From assembly GCA_025403435.1 (NCBI GenBank), contig CM046342.1, forward strand, positions 18,871,596-18,935,595: DNA of 64,000 nucleotides. Direction: 5' to 3'. The notes under the pieces were generated by a model. That model saw nothing but the letters and a program-made list of their open reading frames with translations, was not told where the DNA came from and made no database searches. Source of the stretch: Artocarpus heterophyllus (taxonomy: Eukaryota; Streptophyta; Magnoliopsida; Rosales; Moraceae). The position numbers were made by a program, and so were the translations under genes. Positions 23,578 through 35,493 of this stretch are shown in pieces (position 1 is the first letter of the stretch; every line of letters begins with the position of its first letter).

Positions 23578-24415
23578 TGTTAAACATGTATGCTCTAAGG
23601 AGTAAACATGTAATATGTTTTTGTAAACATTTTTATCAATAAGGAATTTATATATTATTTATATACCAAATCTTGTCCTCTTTAAGTTCATTTTTGTTGA
23701 ATGTATAATAAGCAAACAAAAGTCTAAGACTGTCAGTCTAAACCTTTAGAATCAAGCATATGAGGGATAGATTATGCAGAAGACATGATTCTAAAAATGA
23801 CAGTCTAAATCATAAGATCTACAATCGAAGGAACAAAGTTGAGCGCTTTATTCATATAAAAATTATTATATTGTCTATATTCCTAACGAGAGATGGTTTG
23901 TCTTGGCCATTGGAGGTGGACTCCATAAATAGAAACATTGGCACATTGTCATAGGTGATGATGTGTTGGATCGGGACATAAAGTGAATTGATTTGGATTA
24001 ATAATTCTGTCTTGGCAAATTGATTTACTGTAGATAATCATATGTATTGTATCTTAATCCTAAGATGAATAGTAGGCTCATTGTATTGACTTATGACTTT
24101 AAATTTACCAAAGAGTGACATCCACATTTTATGTTGGTATGTTTGCAGTACGTTGGAGGCATGACTTTTGATAGCGTAAACCTGTTATTCATAGATATGG
24201 AATCTATAGCTCCTCTTTAGGAGTAAATGATATCCTCTTATATGCGTTATCCTGTGATTGAAAAATTGGAGCGCTCAACCATTTGGATACATAGGTGTAA
24301 TCAAATGGTATACCATCTTTAGATGGTAAGTTTTCTGATGGTGAGATAATAGAACGTAAGATAAAAATAATTAAGAAGGTAAGATAGAATTTATCCTTAA
24401 GCCGCTTGTAGATAG
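23578..24415 (+). mobile_element. Solo LTR A, left part (TSD AACCA)
   Basis: Starts TGTTAAACATGTATGC and is collinear with the 2 kb Copia LTRs. It continues at 34339-35488 after the nested insertion of B. It is flanked by the direct repeat AACCA (23573-23577 and 35489-35493), and element C is continuous across it. The two parts sum to about 1.98 kb, the full LTR length, and no internal Copia sequence belongs to it, so it is a solo LTR. Confidence 0.87.
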
Positions 24416-26430
24416 TGTTGGAAAAATAGTGCACAACAGAATTTTAAAATTTTAATATATCAGAGTATTTTTCAAAACACAAGTATGACATGCTATATGC
24501 ATAAATTAACCAGATCTTACTAACATATGTATGCCGAAGAACTCCCACAATCTGTAAAGAGAAGTAACGTTCCAGAAAAGCCTCAACCAATTGGTCTTCT
24601 TTGTTATTCTCTATCCACGATCAGAGTGAGTGTGGGCTCACACATACAGCTTTTCCTCCAGGTGACTCTCCTTCCAACCAATTGAGAGAAGCCAAAGCTA
24701 GTGTTCGTGATTTGTAAACAAGAGCTCTCAGGGAGTTTTAGATTCTCACCAACAGAGTATCACTCTTAATCTCTCAATTGATCTAAATAAATTATGAGAC
24801 TTACTCCCTATTTATAGAGGTTGGGTCTAGGGTCAGTCGTTATCAGATAAGGTCTTAAAAATTCAGATCAGAATCAAATTCGGATCAATATCTAATGAAA
24901 TTTGCGTGAAAACGCGTGATTTTTTTTTTATCACGCATCGGCAGGCTGAACTTGCCCCATCAGCAGGCTGAACTTAAGGATCGGCATGCCGAACTACTAA
25001 TAAAAAATCTCAGCGAATCTTTTATTTTCCACTTGAGATTCTATAGGATAAAGTCTCAGTTTTAATTCAAATAACCCAATAGAGAAGTTATTTAATTAAA
25101 ACAACTTTATCTAGATAATCTCTAAGAAAATAAATGAATTTCTAATAATTCTACAAGTTTATCTTGATTTAATTTATTTAAAATTAAATCAACTGATAAA
25201 CAGATAAGAATTATCTGATCCTAATAATTCAACAAGTTTATCTGGAATTAATTTTGTCACAAAATTAATTCAACCAATAAATAGACATGAATTATTTGAT
25301 TCTTCTGAATTTCAACAAATCTAATAAATCTGACATAAGTCACCAATTATTGGAAAAGCACGTCGTATCGTTATAGGATGTTGTGAGCTAGCAAAGGGGA
25401 CTAAATAGACCTATATAGTTCAAGCTCCCGATAATTACGAAACCCAATATCTCAGATATATATTTCATAATTATTAACTCCAACACTACTCCACTAAAAG
25501 CTTGGAGCTGCACTCTCGAACTTCATAGAATTACGAAGCCTGTATAGCTAAGTCTCTATGACATATCATTGTGTATCGGATCCCCATAGGATTATCCATA
25601 ACCGGCTTGAGGACAAGTTCTGTCTTACCTTCTCGATTATTTTTATCTTACGTTTTATTATCTCACCGTCGGAAAACTTACCATCCAAAGATAGTATACC
25701 ATTCAGTTACACATATGTATCTAAATAGTTGAGCGCTTCAGTTTTCCAATTATAGGATAACCCATATAAGAGGATATCACTACTCCTAAAGAGAAGCTAT
25801 AGATTCCATATCTATGAATAACAAGTTTACGCTATCAAGAGTCATGCCTCCAACGTACCGGCATGCAAACCACTATTAAGACGTGGGTGTCACCCTTTGG
25901 TACATCAAAAGACACAAGTCAAGACAACGGGCCTACTATTTATCTCAGGATTAAGATACAATACAAATGATTGTCTAAAGTGAATCGATTTACAGAGACA
26001 GAATTATTAATCCAAATTAATTCACTTTATGTCCCGATCCAACACATTGTCACCTATGACAACGTGCCAATGTTTCTATTCATAGAGTCCACCTCCAATG
26101 GTCAAGACAAACCATCTCCCAATAGGGATATAGACAACATAACAATCTTTCCATGAATAAAGCGGCCAACTTTATTCCCTCGATTGCAGATCTTATGATT
26201 TAGACCATCACCTTAAGAATCATTTCTTCTGCATAATCTGTCCGTCATATGCCCAATTCTTAAAGGTTTAGACCGACAGTCTCAGACTTTTGTTTGCTTA
26301 ACATACATTCAACAAATATGAATGTAAAGAGGACAAGATTAGTATATTAAAAATAAATAAATTCTTTATTGATAAAAATGTCTCCAAAAACTTATTATAT
26401 TTTTACTCTTTAGGGCATGCATGTCTAACA
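24416..26430 (-). mobile_element. Copia LTR, minus strand, flanked by GATAG on both sides
   Basis: A complete 2015-bp LTR (plus strand TGTTGGAAAAATAG ... CATGTCTAACA). GATAG occurs immediately before (24411-24415) and after (26431-26435). It represents the solo-LTR form of the B insertion in LTR A. The same GATAG also flanks the right end of element B at 34339-34343. The minus-strand TATA region lies near 24805-24820. Confidence 0.85.
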
Positions 26431-26645
26431 GATAGTCCTATAGGGATACTATACATTATGATATATTATGGAGACTTAGCTATACGGGCTTCGTAATTTT
26501 ATATAGTTTGAGAGTACAGCTCTAAGCTTTTAGTGGAGTAGCATTGGAGTTGATAATTATGAAATGTATATCTAAGATATTGGATTTCATAATTATCGAG
26601 AGCTTGAATTATACAGGTCCATCAGGTCCCATTTGCTAGCTCATA
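26431..26645 (+). repeat. Duplicated 215-bp fragment of LTR A
   Basis: Matches 34339-34553 along its full length (about 8% differences by eye) and continues LTR A after the GATAG site. It stops at 'gctagctcata' and is joined to the first bases of B's LTR with a short shared TAAA-type overlap. Confidence 0.8.
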
Positions 26646-26754
26646 AATAAAGAGGACAAGATTTGGTATATTAATAATAAATAAATTCTTTATTGATAAA
26701 AATGTCTCTAAAAACTTATTACATTTTTACTCCTTAGGGCATACATGTCTAACA
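26646..26754 (-). mobile_element. Copia element B: 3' LTR remnant (109 bp)
   Basis: Minus strand TGTTAGACATGTATGCCC... running to the TCTTGTCCTCTTTAT phrase of the LTR, then cut off. It is directly preceded on the minus strand by the purine tract AAGTGAGAGA, so it is the start of B's own 3' LTR with the remaining ~1.9 kb lost. Confidence 0.82.
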
Positions 26755-29700
26755 ATCTCTCACTTGCATTAAGTGAGTAAATATGACAAATCTTGCATCC
26801 CCATAGTTTCCATATGCCTCTCGAAGACTTTCCCAGTAAGTGTCTTCATCAGCTAAATTGTCCTCTGACGTGATTTGCATACCGTGACATGCCCGCTCTC
26901 GACGAAGTCCTTTATCACATGATACTTCCAATCAATATGCTTACTCTTCTTGTGAAATCTTGGTTCCTTAGCATTAGCTATCGCCGCACTGTTATCATAG
27001 TACAGTGATACCGCCTTATCCATACCAGGAACTACCTCAAGATCCCCAAGGAACTTGGGGAGCCATACTGCTTCTTTCGAAGCATCACTAGTTGCCACAT
27101 ACTCAGCCTCCATCGTTGAATCTGAAGTGCAATCTTGCTTTACACTTCTCCAACTGATGGCACCATCACCTAAAGTAAACACAAAACCCGAAGTAGATTT
27201 CCTAAAATCCAAACAGGATTGAAAATTTGAGTCAGTATATCCTAGAGGATTCAAGTCCTCACTCGAATACACAAGCATATACCATCAAGTCCTCCTCAGG
27301 TACTTGAAAATATGCTTAACAGCAACCCAGTGGTTCAGTCCTGGATCCGCCTGAAATTGAGTTACAATCCCGACCACATAACAAATATCTAGTCGTGTGC
27401 AAAGCATGGCATAGATGAGACTACCCACTGCCGAAGCATAAGGCACTTTCTTTATGTATTCTCTTTCTTCATCAGACTTTGGAGAGTCTTTCTTAGAAAG
27501 AGTAATTCCAGACCTAGATGGTTGCCCACCTTTCTTGGAATCCTGTATTGCAAATCTCTTGAGAATTTTATCATGTAGCCGGCCTAGGATAAAGCTATCA
27601 TTTTGTTCTTTCTATCCCGAAAGATCTGGATACTGAGAACAAAATTAGCCTCACCCAAATCCTTCATGTCAAACTGCTTGGTCAACCATAATTTGACCGA
27701 TGACAATGCCCCAATGTCATTTCGAATCAACAGAATGTCATCTACATAGAGCAGTAGAAAAACCACCTTCTCATCCTTAATGTGTTTGTAAACACATGGC
27801 TCATCCATATTTTGTGAGAACCCATAAGTCTTGATCACCTGATCAAATCTTATGTTCCTAGAACAAAAAGCCTACTTAAGTCTATAAATTGACTTTAGCA
27901 GCTTACAAACCTTACCCTCTTGACCCTTGACCTTGAACCCGTCTGGTTGTTCCATATAAATAGACTCATCAAGATAGTCATTCAAAAAAGCCGTCTTAAC
28001 ATCCATCTGTCAAATCTCGTAGTCGAGAGCAGTAGCTATGGACAAGAGAATCCGAATGGACTTAAACATGGCTACAGGCAAAAAGGTTTCCTCATAATCA
28101 ATTCCTTCCTTTTGCATATAACCCTTAGCTACCAGTCTAGCCTTAAAGGTTTCGACCTTTCCATCGACTCCTCTTTTCCTCTTGTAGATCCACTTACACC
28201 TCATGGGTTTTACCCCTTCGGGAAGATCCACAAGCTCCCAGACCTGACTAGTTTTCATAGACTTTATCTATGTGTTCATGGCCTCTGTCTAGAGTTTTGA
28301 ATCAACATCTTCCATAGCCTCTGTGTAAGTATAAGGATCCCTGTCATGTTCATCCGGTTCAGCCAAGAAGACCTCCCCATTGAACATATACCACTCAGGT
28401 TGACACCCGATCATCCCACTACACCGAAGCCCCTTAGGTTGTTGTTCAAGTTCGTTTGGTTTTTCTACACTAATCGAAACGGATTTATTTGGAACCCCCG
28501 GAGTGATTGGATCACTCCTTAACTCCTCAAGCACCACTTTGCTTTGAGGTTTAAAGTTGTCCATATAACTTTCCTCAAGGAAAGTTGCATTAGTTGAAAC
28601 CATGACTGTATTTTCCTTTGGGTCATAGAAATAACCTCCTTTAGTCCCTTTTAGATATCCTACAAACACGCAAACTTTCGAACGTGCTTCTAACTTATTC
28701 GCATCCTTAAACAAGACATGAGCCGGACATCCCTATATGTGAATATAGTTTAACGATGTCTTGCTGCCCATCCACAACTTGTGAGGAGTTTTAGGGACCA
28801 ATTTTGAAGGCACATTATTCAAAAGATAACATGCGGTTTGTAGTGCATATCCCCAAAAGGATAAAGGCAATGATGAATAACTCATTATAGACCTAACCAT
28901 GTCCAACAAAGTCTTATTCCTCTTCTCCGCTACACCATTCTGCTACAGAGTGCCCGGCGCAGTCAAATGGGGTAAAATCCCATTCTCTAATAAGTGTCCT
29001 AAGAACTCATCAGAAAGGTATTCTCCACCTTGATCGGATCGAAGTGCCTTTATGGGTCTACTCAATTATTTTTCCACTTCAGCTTGAAACTCCCTAAACT
29101 TGTCAAAAGTTTCACTTTTATGGTGCATCAGGTACACATACCCATATTTTGAGTAATCGTCAATAAAAGTGATGAAGTACTCAAACTCTCCTCGTGCTCG
29201 AATGTTCATTGGTCCGCAAACATCACTATGTAGGAGTTCTAGAACCCCTTCGGCTCTATTGCCCTTAGACCCGTATGGTCTTTTGGTCATTTTATCCTCC
29301 AAACAAGATTCACATTGAGGGATAGATTCCACCTTTAAGTGACTTAAAGGTCCATCCCTTACCAACCTTTGAATCCTGTTCAGGTTAATATGACCAAGGT
29401 GCAAATGCCAAAGATAAGTCTTATTAGAGGGAAAAGTTTTAAATCTTTTAGAGTTATTATCATTCATCTAAACATTAAGTAGTAAGTCCATCTTAGGTTT
29501 GATAAAATATAGATTATTTTACATCCATCCAGAACAGATAAAAGATTTATTTTTACGAATCACCACGTTATCATTAAAAGAGACCAAATAGGAGTCTTTA
29601 AATAAACAAACTACAGAAATTAAATTCCTTTTAAATTTAGGAACATAAAAATAATCTCGCAAAATTAAATTCCTATAATTATCAAAATAAAGATGGACGT

Positions 29701-32327
29701 CACCTATTGCTTTCGCTAAGACCAAGGATCCATCGCCGATCCGAAGCGTGAAGTCTTCATGTAGTAGACTTCTCGTTTCTTTGAACCCCTACAGAGAAAC
29801 ACAAACATGATTAGTTGCATCAGAATCTATGACCCAAATGTCACTGGATTCCTCAACCAAAAAAGTTTCTAAATACAGAAGATCACACCTACCTCCATTG
29901 CAAAGGAAGTCCTTGCAATGCTTCTTTATGTGCCCGACCTTCCCGCAGAAGAAGCACTTAAGCTTCTTCGGGTTCTTCTTCTTCTTTTTCTTGCTCTTGG
30001 TGCTAGCAGGAATAGAAGACTTCCCATTCTTGGCCCATTGCTTCTTTCCATTCCCAGAATTGAGATTGGAACCAGAAGTAGCCGCCAAATTGGCCTCTCC
30101 ACAGGCAAGAGACTCCCTTATCAGCAGTTCGAACTCTTGTAACTATTTCATCAATTCTGTTAAGGTCATATCTCGCTTATTGCTTAAATTAAATGTAGCT
30201 CTAAATGTAATAAATTCCTTTGACAGAGTCTCAAAGACCATAGTCATATGAGTTTTAGTATCAATGTCGGCTCCATTGGTTTGAGCCTCAGCAAGGTAAC
30301 CCATAACCAACATCATGTGCTCCTTTACGGACGTCCCTGGTCTTTGTTTACAGGTTAAGAGTTTCTGAAGAGCCCCTTGCCGCTTTGTTATGGCTTGGCC
30401 TCCAAACATGTCTTCAAGATTATCCAAGATCTGCTTTGTAGTCTCATAATCTTTATGTTAAGCCTGCAGCACGTTATTCATGCTAGCCATAACATAACAG
30501 CGGGCCTGATCATTTGCATCTTTCCAGCGATCATAGACTTGGAATTGCTCAATAGTGGAATCTCCCGTAGGTTCGGGAGGACAAGGGGTTGTCAGCATAA
30601 ATTTCAGTTTCTCAAAAGAGAGAATGATATCCAAGTTCCATTTCTAATCATTATAATTCTTTCCGGTTAATAGGTTTTTGTCAAGTATCGAAAATAAAGC
30701 ATTTTTATACATTTTTAATCTATAATAAAGAATCATATACCAAACATAAGCAAACATATCATAATTTATTAAGATAACACAATTATGTAAAAAACATACA
30801 AATGTGTTTATGTGTCAAAACCTTGAAAATATCACAACCTTACAATGATAATTCCTAACTCATAATTCAACAAGCTCCTAGGGAGTCATGCCAAACTCAA
30901 TTAGGAACACGGATCCCCTCCTGATTAATATATGCCATCCAGGACATGTATGATCCAGCATATATTAATAATCGTTTCTTTGGCCATTAATTTTATTAAT
31001 AAAGCTCCTAGTGGAGGTTAATATAAAATTAATATGAGCGTATAACCATCGTTTCAATATTTTATCCATGATTTATAATCACCACCTAGGGGTGTGCAAC
31101 TATAAATCATGCTAAAATACCCTATCCTTTCGGAGATCCAATCTGGTACATGATAGAAATCTCTTCCTAGAGGTCGGGACCACCATGTTCTTCTTATGGA
31201 CCAATGATGGAGGCCTTAGGTCCTCTCTTCGAAAACCTTCTCCAACTTAATCTTTTGAAATCAATGTTTTATTTTAAGAACATGCATGAATAATTTTAAT
31301 ATGAGTGGCACTCCCGATTCTATATGACATGTTATCAATATACATGGCAAATTATATTATAATGCAGACAAGCAAAGCTACAAGCAAAATAATTATAACC
31401 GTAATATTATGGTTCCACCTTAGAGAATAGAAAACAAAGATTACAAGAGAATAATTGAAACATATTATTGATTCTTCATCCTTTGATCCTTAAGTTGTAT
31501 CCTTCTTCATGTAATGCCCATCTTCAAGTCTTTAATCCTGCATGAATCAAATACTCCATATTTTCGGTCATATCTAAATTTAATGTTTCTCAAAATTGTC
31601 TCAAAAATAAAATTAAAACTGCACCAAAAACTGCACCTTTTCTAAAAAAAATTTTAGCTCTCTATCGGCAAGCTGATCTGGGTGATTGGCTTGCCGGTCT
31701 TCACTGATCAGCCTACTAAACTAGAAGTTCGGCCTACCGCCAGAGCCACCTGATTGCTGCCTCGCTGACGGCCTGTCGAACCTCACGTCCTGTCTACCGA
31801 ACTGGAGGGTTTGGCATGCCGACCGAGCAGAAATAACCCTTTCCAAAAAATACAATTTTTAATGCAATTCATCAATTTTATTTTCAACAATTCAAAAACA
31901 TAAAATTAGAGACTCACGAAATACTTGGAAGTGCCATCATCTATCTTCTAGATCTGCTTCTAGATCCGTCTTTTTCGAATGATTATTTAATTACAAAATT
32001 CTTAAAAATTTAAAATTAAATAATAATTCCTAAACGGAGATCATAGTCTGTCATCTAATTACATGAAAATCCTAGATACATATTCTAACCTCTAAGGAAC
32101 CATAACCGATATAAATTAATTAATTAAATAATAATTTAATCAACTATAATTAATTAATAAACATTCACCATATAATTCATGACAACATAAAATTATATGG
32201 AAACCCTAAAGTGCCAACTCCCTATAAAATTTAATTCATGTATAGAAGAGATCAAGATCACATAATTGATACATATAGCACGATTACAAACTCGTAAATT
32301 TACGTAAAAACCATCTCTGATACCAAT
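26755..32327 (-). pseudogene. Copia element B: internal region with decayed gag-pol
   Basis: Polyprotein on the minus strand from ATG 30712 to a stop at 26769-26771. Gag lies at 30712-30143. The zinc knuckle C-x2-C-x4-H-x4-C (CFFCGKVGHIKKHC) is near 29960, and the protease region at 29860-29789 reads WVIDSDATNHV (DSGA changed to DSDA). Integrase lies at 29467-28700 with its HHCC start and SDVCGPM. RT lies at 28258-27584 with an intact YVDDILL, and RNase H at 27278-26853. The order INT-RT-RNase H marks Copia. Stops and shifts break it into about ten pieces. The leader between the primer site (tctctgatacca, 32314-32325) and gag carries a palindrome-like motif cluster at about 31660-31830. Confidence 0.9.
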
Positions 32328-34338
32328 TGTTGGAAATATAGTACGTAGCGAAATTTTAAAATTTTTATATATCAAAGTATTTTTCAAAATACAAGTTTGA
32401 CATGCTATATGCATAAATTAACCAGATCTTACTAACCTTTGAATGCCAAAAAACTCCCACAATCTATAAAGAGAAGTAACATTCCAAAATAGCTCAACTA
32501 ACTGGTCTTCTTTGCTATTCTCTATCCACGATCGGAGTGACTGTGGGCTCACACGTACAGCTCTTCCTCTAGGTGTCTCTCCTTCCAACCAATCAAGAGA
32601 ACCTAAAGCTAGTGTTCGTGATTTGTGAACAAGAGCTCTCAAGGAGTTTTAGATTCTCACCAGTAGAGTATCACTCTTAATCTCTCAATTGATATAAATA
32701 ACTTATAAGACTCACTCCCTATTTATAGAGGTTGGGTCTAGGGTCAGTCCTTATCAGATAAGGTCTCAAAAATTTGAATCAAAATCAAATTCGGATCAAT
32801 ATCTGATGAAATCCACATGAAAACGCGTGATTTTTTTTTATCGCACATCAGCAAACCTATCTGCCTAATCGGTAGGCCGAATTTGAGGATCGGCATATCG
32901 AACTGTCGATAAAAAATCTCAGCGAATCTATTATTTTCCATCCAAGATTCTATAGGATAAAGTCTCAGTTTTAATTCAAATAACCCAACAGAGAAGTTAT
33001 CTAATTAAAACAACTTCATCTAGATAATCTCTAGAAAAATAAATGAATTTCTAATAATTCTACAAGTTATCTTGATTTAATTTATTCAAAATCAAATCAA
33101 CTGATAAACAAACAAGAATTATCCAATCCCAATAATTCAACAAGTTAATCTGGAATTAATTTTGTCATAAAATTAATTCAACTGATAAACAGACATGAAT
33201 TATTTGATTCTTTCGAATTTCAACCAATCTAATAAATCTGATATAAGTCACCAATTATTGGTAAAGCACGCCGTATCGTTACAGGATGTTGTGAGCTAGC
33301 AAAGAGGACTAAATGGACCTATATGGTTCAAGCCTCCGATAATTACGAAACCCAATATCTCATATATACATTTCATAATTATCAACTCCAACACTACTCC
33401 ACTAAAAGCTTGAAGTTGCACTCTCGAACTTCATAGATTTACGAAGCCCGTATAGCTAAGTCTTCATGACATATCATAGTGTATCGTATTCCCATAGGAT
33501 TATCCATAATTGGCTTGAGAACAAGTTCTATCCTACTTTTCTGATTATTTTTATTTTACGTTCCATCATCTCACCATCGAAAAACTTACCATCCAAAGAT
33601 AGTATACCATTCAGTTACACCTATGTATCCAAATGGTTGAGTGCTCCAGTTTTTCAATTACAAGATAACGCATATAAGAGGATATCACTACTCCTAAAGA
33701 TGAGATATGGATTCCATATCTATGAATAACAGGTCTACGCTATCAAGAGTCATGCCTCCAACGTATCGGCTGCATATCACTATTAAGATGTGGGTGTCAC
33801 CCTTTGGTACATCAAAAGACACAAGTCAAGACAACGGGCTCACTATTCATCTTAGGATTAAGATACAATACAAATGATTGTCTATAGTGAATCGATTTGC
33901 CAAGATAGAATTATTAATCCTAATCAATTTACTTTATGTCCCGATCCAACACATCGTCACCTATGACAATATGCGAATGTTTCTATTCATAGAGTCCACC
34001 TCTAATGGTCAAGACAAACTATCTCCTAATAGGGATATAGACAACATAATAATCTTTACATGAATCAAGCGCCTAACTTTATTCCCTCGATTGTAGATCT
34101 TATGATTTAGATCATCGCCTTAAGAATCGTGTCTTCTGCATAATCTATCCATCATATGCCCAATTCTTAAAGGTTTAGACCGACAATCTCAGACTTTTGT
34201 TTGCTTAACATACATTCAACAAATATAAACGTAAAGAGGATAAGATTTTGTATATTCATAATAAATAAATTCTTTATTGATAAAAATATCTCCAAAAACT
34301 TATTATATTTTTACTCCTTATGGTATACATGTCTAACA
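32328..34338 (-). mobile_element. Copia element B: 5' LTR
   Basis: A full 2011-bp LTR, plus strand TGTTGGAAATATAG ... ATGTCTAACA. It adjoins the primer-binding site on its left and GATAG plus the right part of LTR A on its right. The TATA region on the minus strand (CTATAAATAGGG) is near 32718-32730. Confidence 0.9.
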
Positions 34339-35488
34339 GATAGTCCTATAGTGATATGATACATTATGATATATCATGGAGACTTAGCTATACGGGCTTC
34401 ATAATTTTATATAGTTTGAGAGTGCAGCTCTTAGCTTTTAGTGGAGTAGTATTGGAGTTGATAATTATGAAATGTATATCTAGGATATTGGGTTTCATAA
34501 TTATCGGGAACTTAAATTATATAGGTCTATCAGGTCCCCTTTGCTAGCTCATAATAAATCTTGCAACGATACGACGTGCTTTTCTAATAATTAGTGACTT
34601 ATATCAAATTATCAGATTGGTTGAAAATTCGATAGGATCATATAATTCATGTCTATTTATCAAATGAATTCATTTTGTGTAAATTAATTTGAGATAAACT
34701 TTTTGAATTATTGGAGAATATTTATTTTCCTAGATTATGTAGATATGACTATTTTAATCAGATAACTTTTCTATTGAGTTATTTGAATCAAAACTAAGGC
34801 TCTATCCCAAGAATCTCGGGTGCGAAATAAAAGATTCGTAGGGATCATTTATCATAAGTTCGGCAGGCTGATCTTTAAGTTCGACCTGTCGATAGTGTAA
34901 GTTTGGCAAGTCGATTTTTAAGTTTGGCTTGTCGAAAGAGTAAGTTCGATAGGCCAATCTGCTAGTTCGGCCTGCCGACCAAATGATTTCTGATCACGCA
35001 TTTTTAGATGCAATTTCTTATTTGATATTGATTCTGATTTGAATTTTCAAGGCCTTATCTAATAAGGACTGACCCCTAGGCCCAACCTCTATAAAAGGGG
35101 AATGAGACTTATTGTTATTTAGATCAGTTGAGAAATTTAGAGTGAGTACTCTACCAGTGAGACTCTGAAACCCCCCAGAGAGCTGTTGTTCACAAATCAC
35201 GAACTATAGCTTTGGGTATTTCTTAATTGGTTGGAATGAGAGCCACTTGTGGAAGAGCTGTATAGGTGTGCCCACACACACACCGGTCATGGATAGAAAA
35301 TAGCAAAAAAGACTAGTTGGTTGAGGTCCTTCTACAACGTCTTTTCTCTTCATCGATTGCGGAGCTTCTTCGGCATACAAGGTTAATAAGATCTAGTTAA
35401 TTTATGCATATAGTGTGTCAAACTTGTGTTTTAGAAAATACTTTGGTATAAAATTTTTAAAATTTCGCTGCGTACTATTTTTCTAACA
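34339..35488 (+). mobile_element. Solo LTR A, right part
   Basis: Resumes LTR A after the GATAG site and ends TTTCTAACA, then AACCA. It contains a TATA box TATAAAAGGGG at 35090-35100. A cluster of six TCGGCNNGCCGA-like motifs lies 110-240 bp upstream of it (about 34858-34980). Confidence 0.88.
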
Positions 35489-35493
35489 AACCA

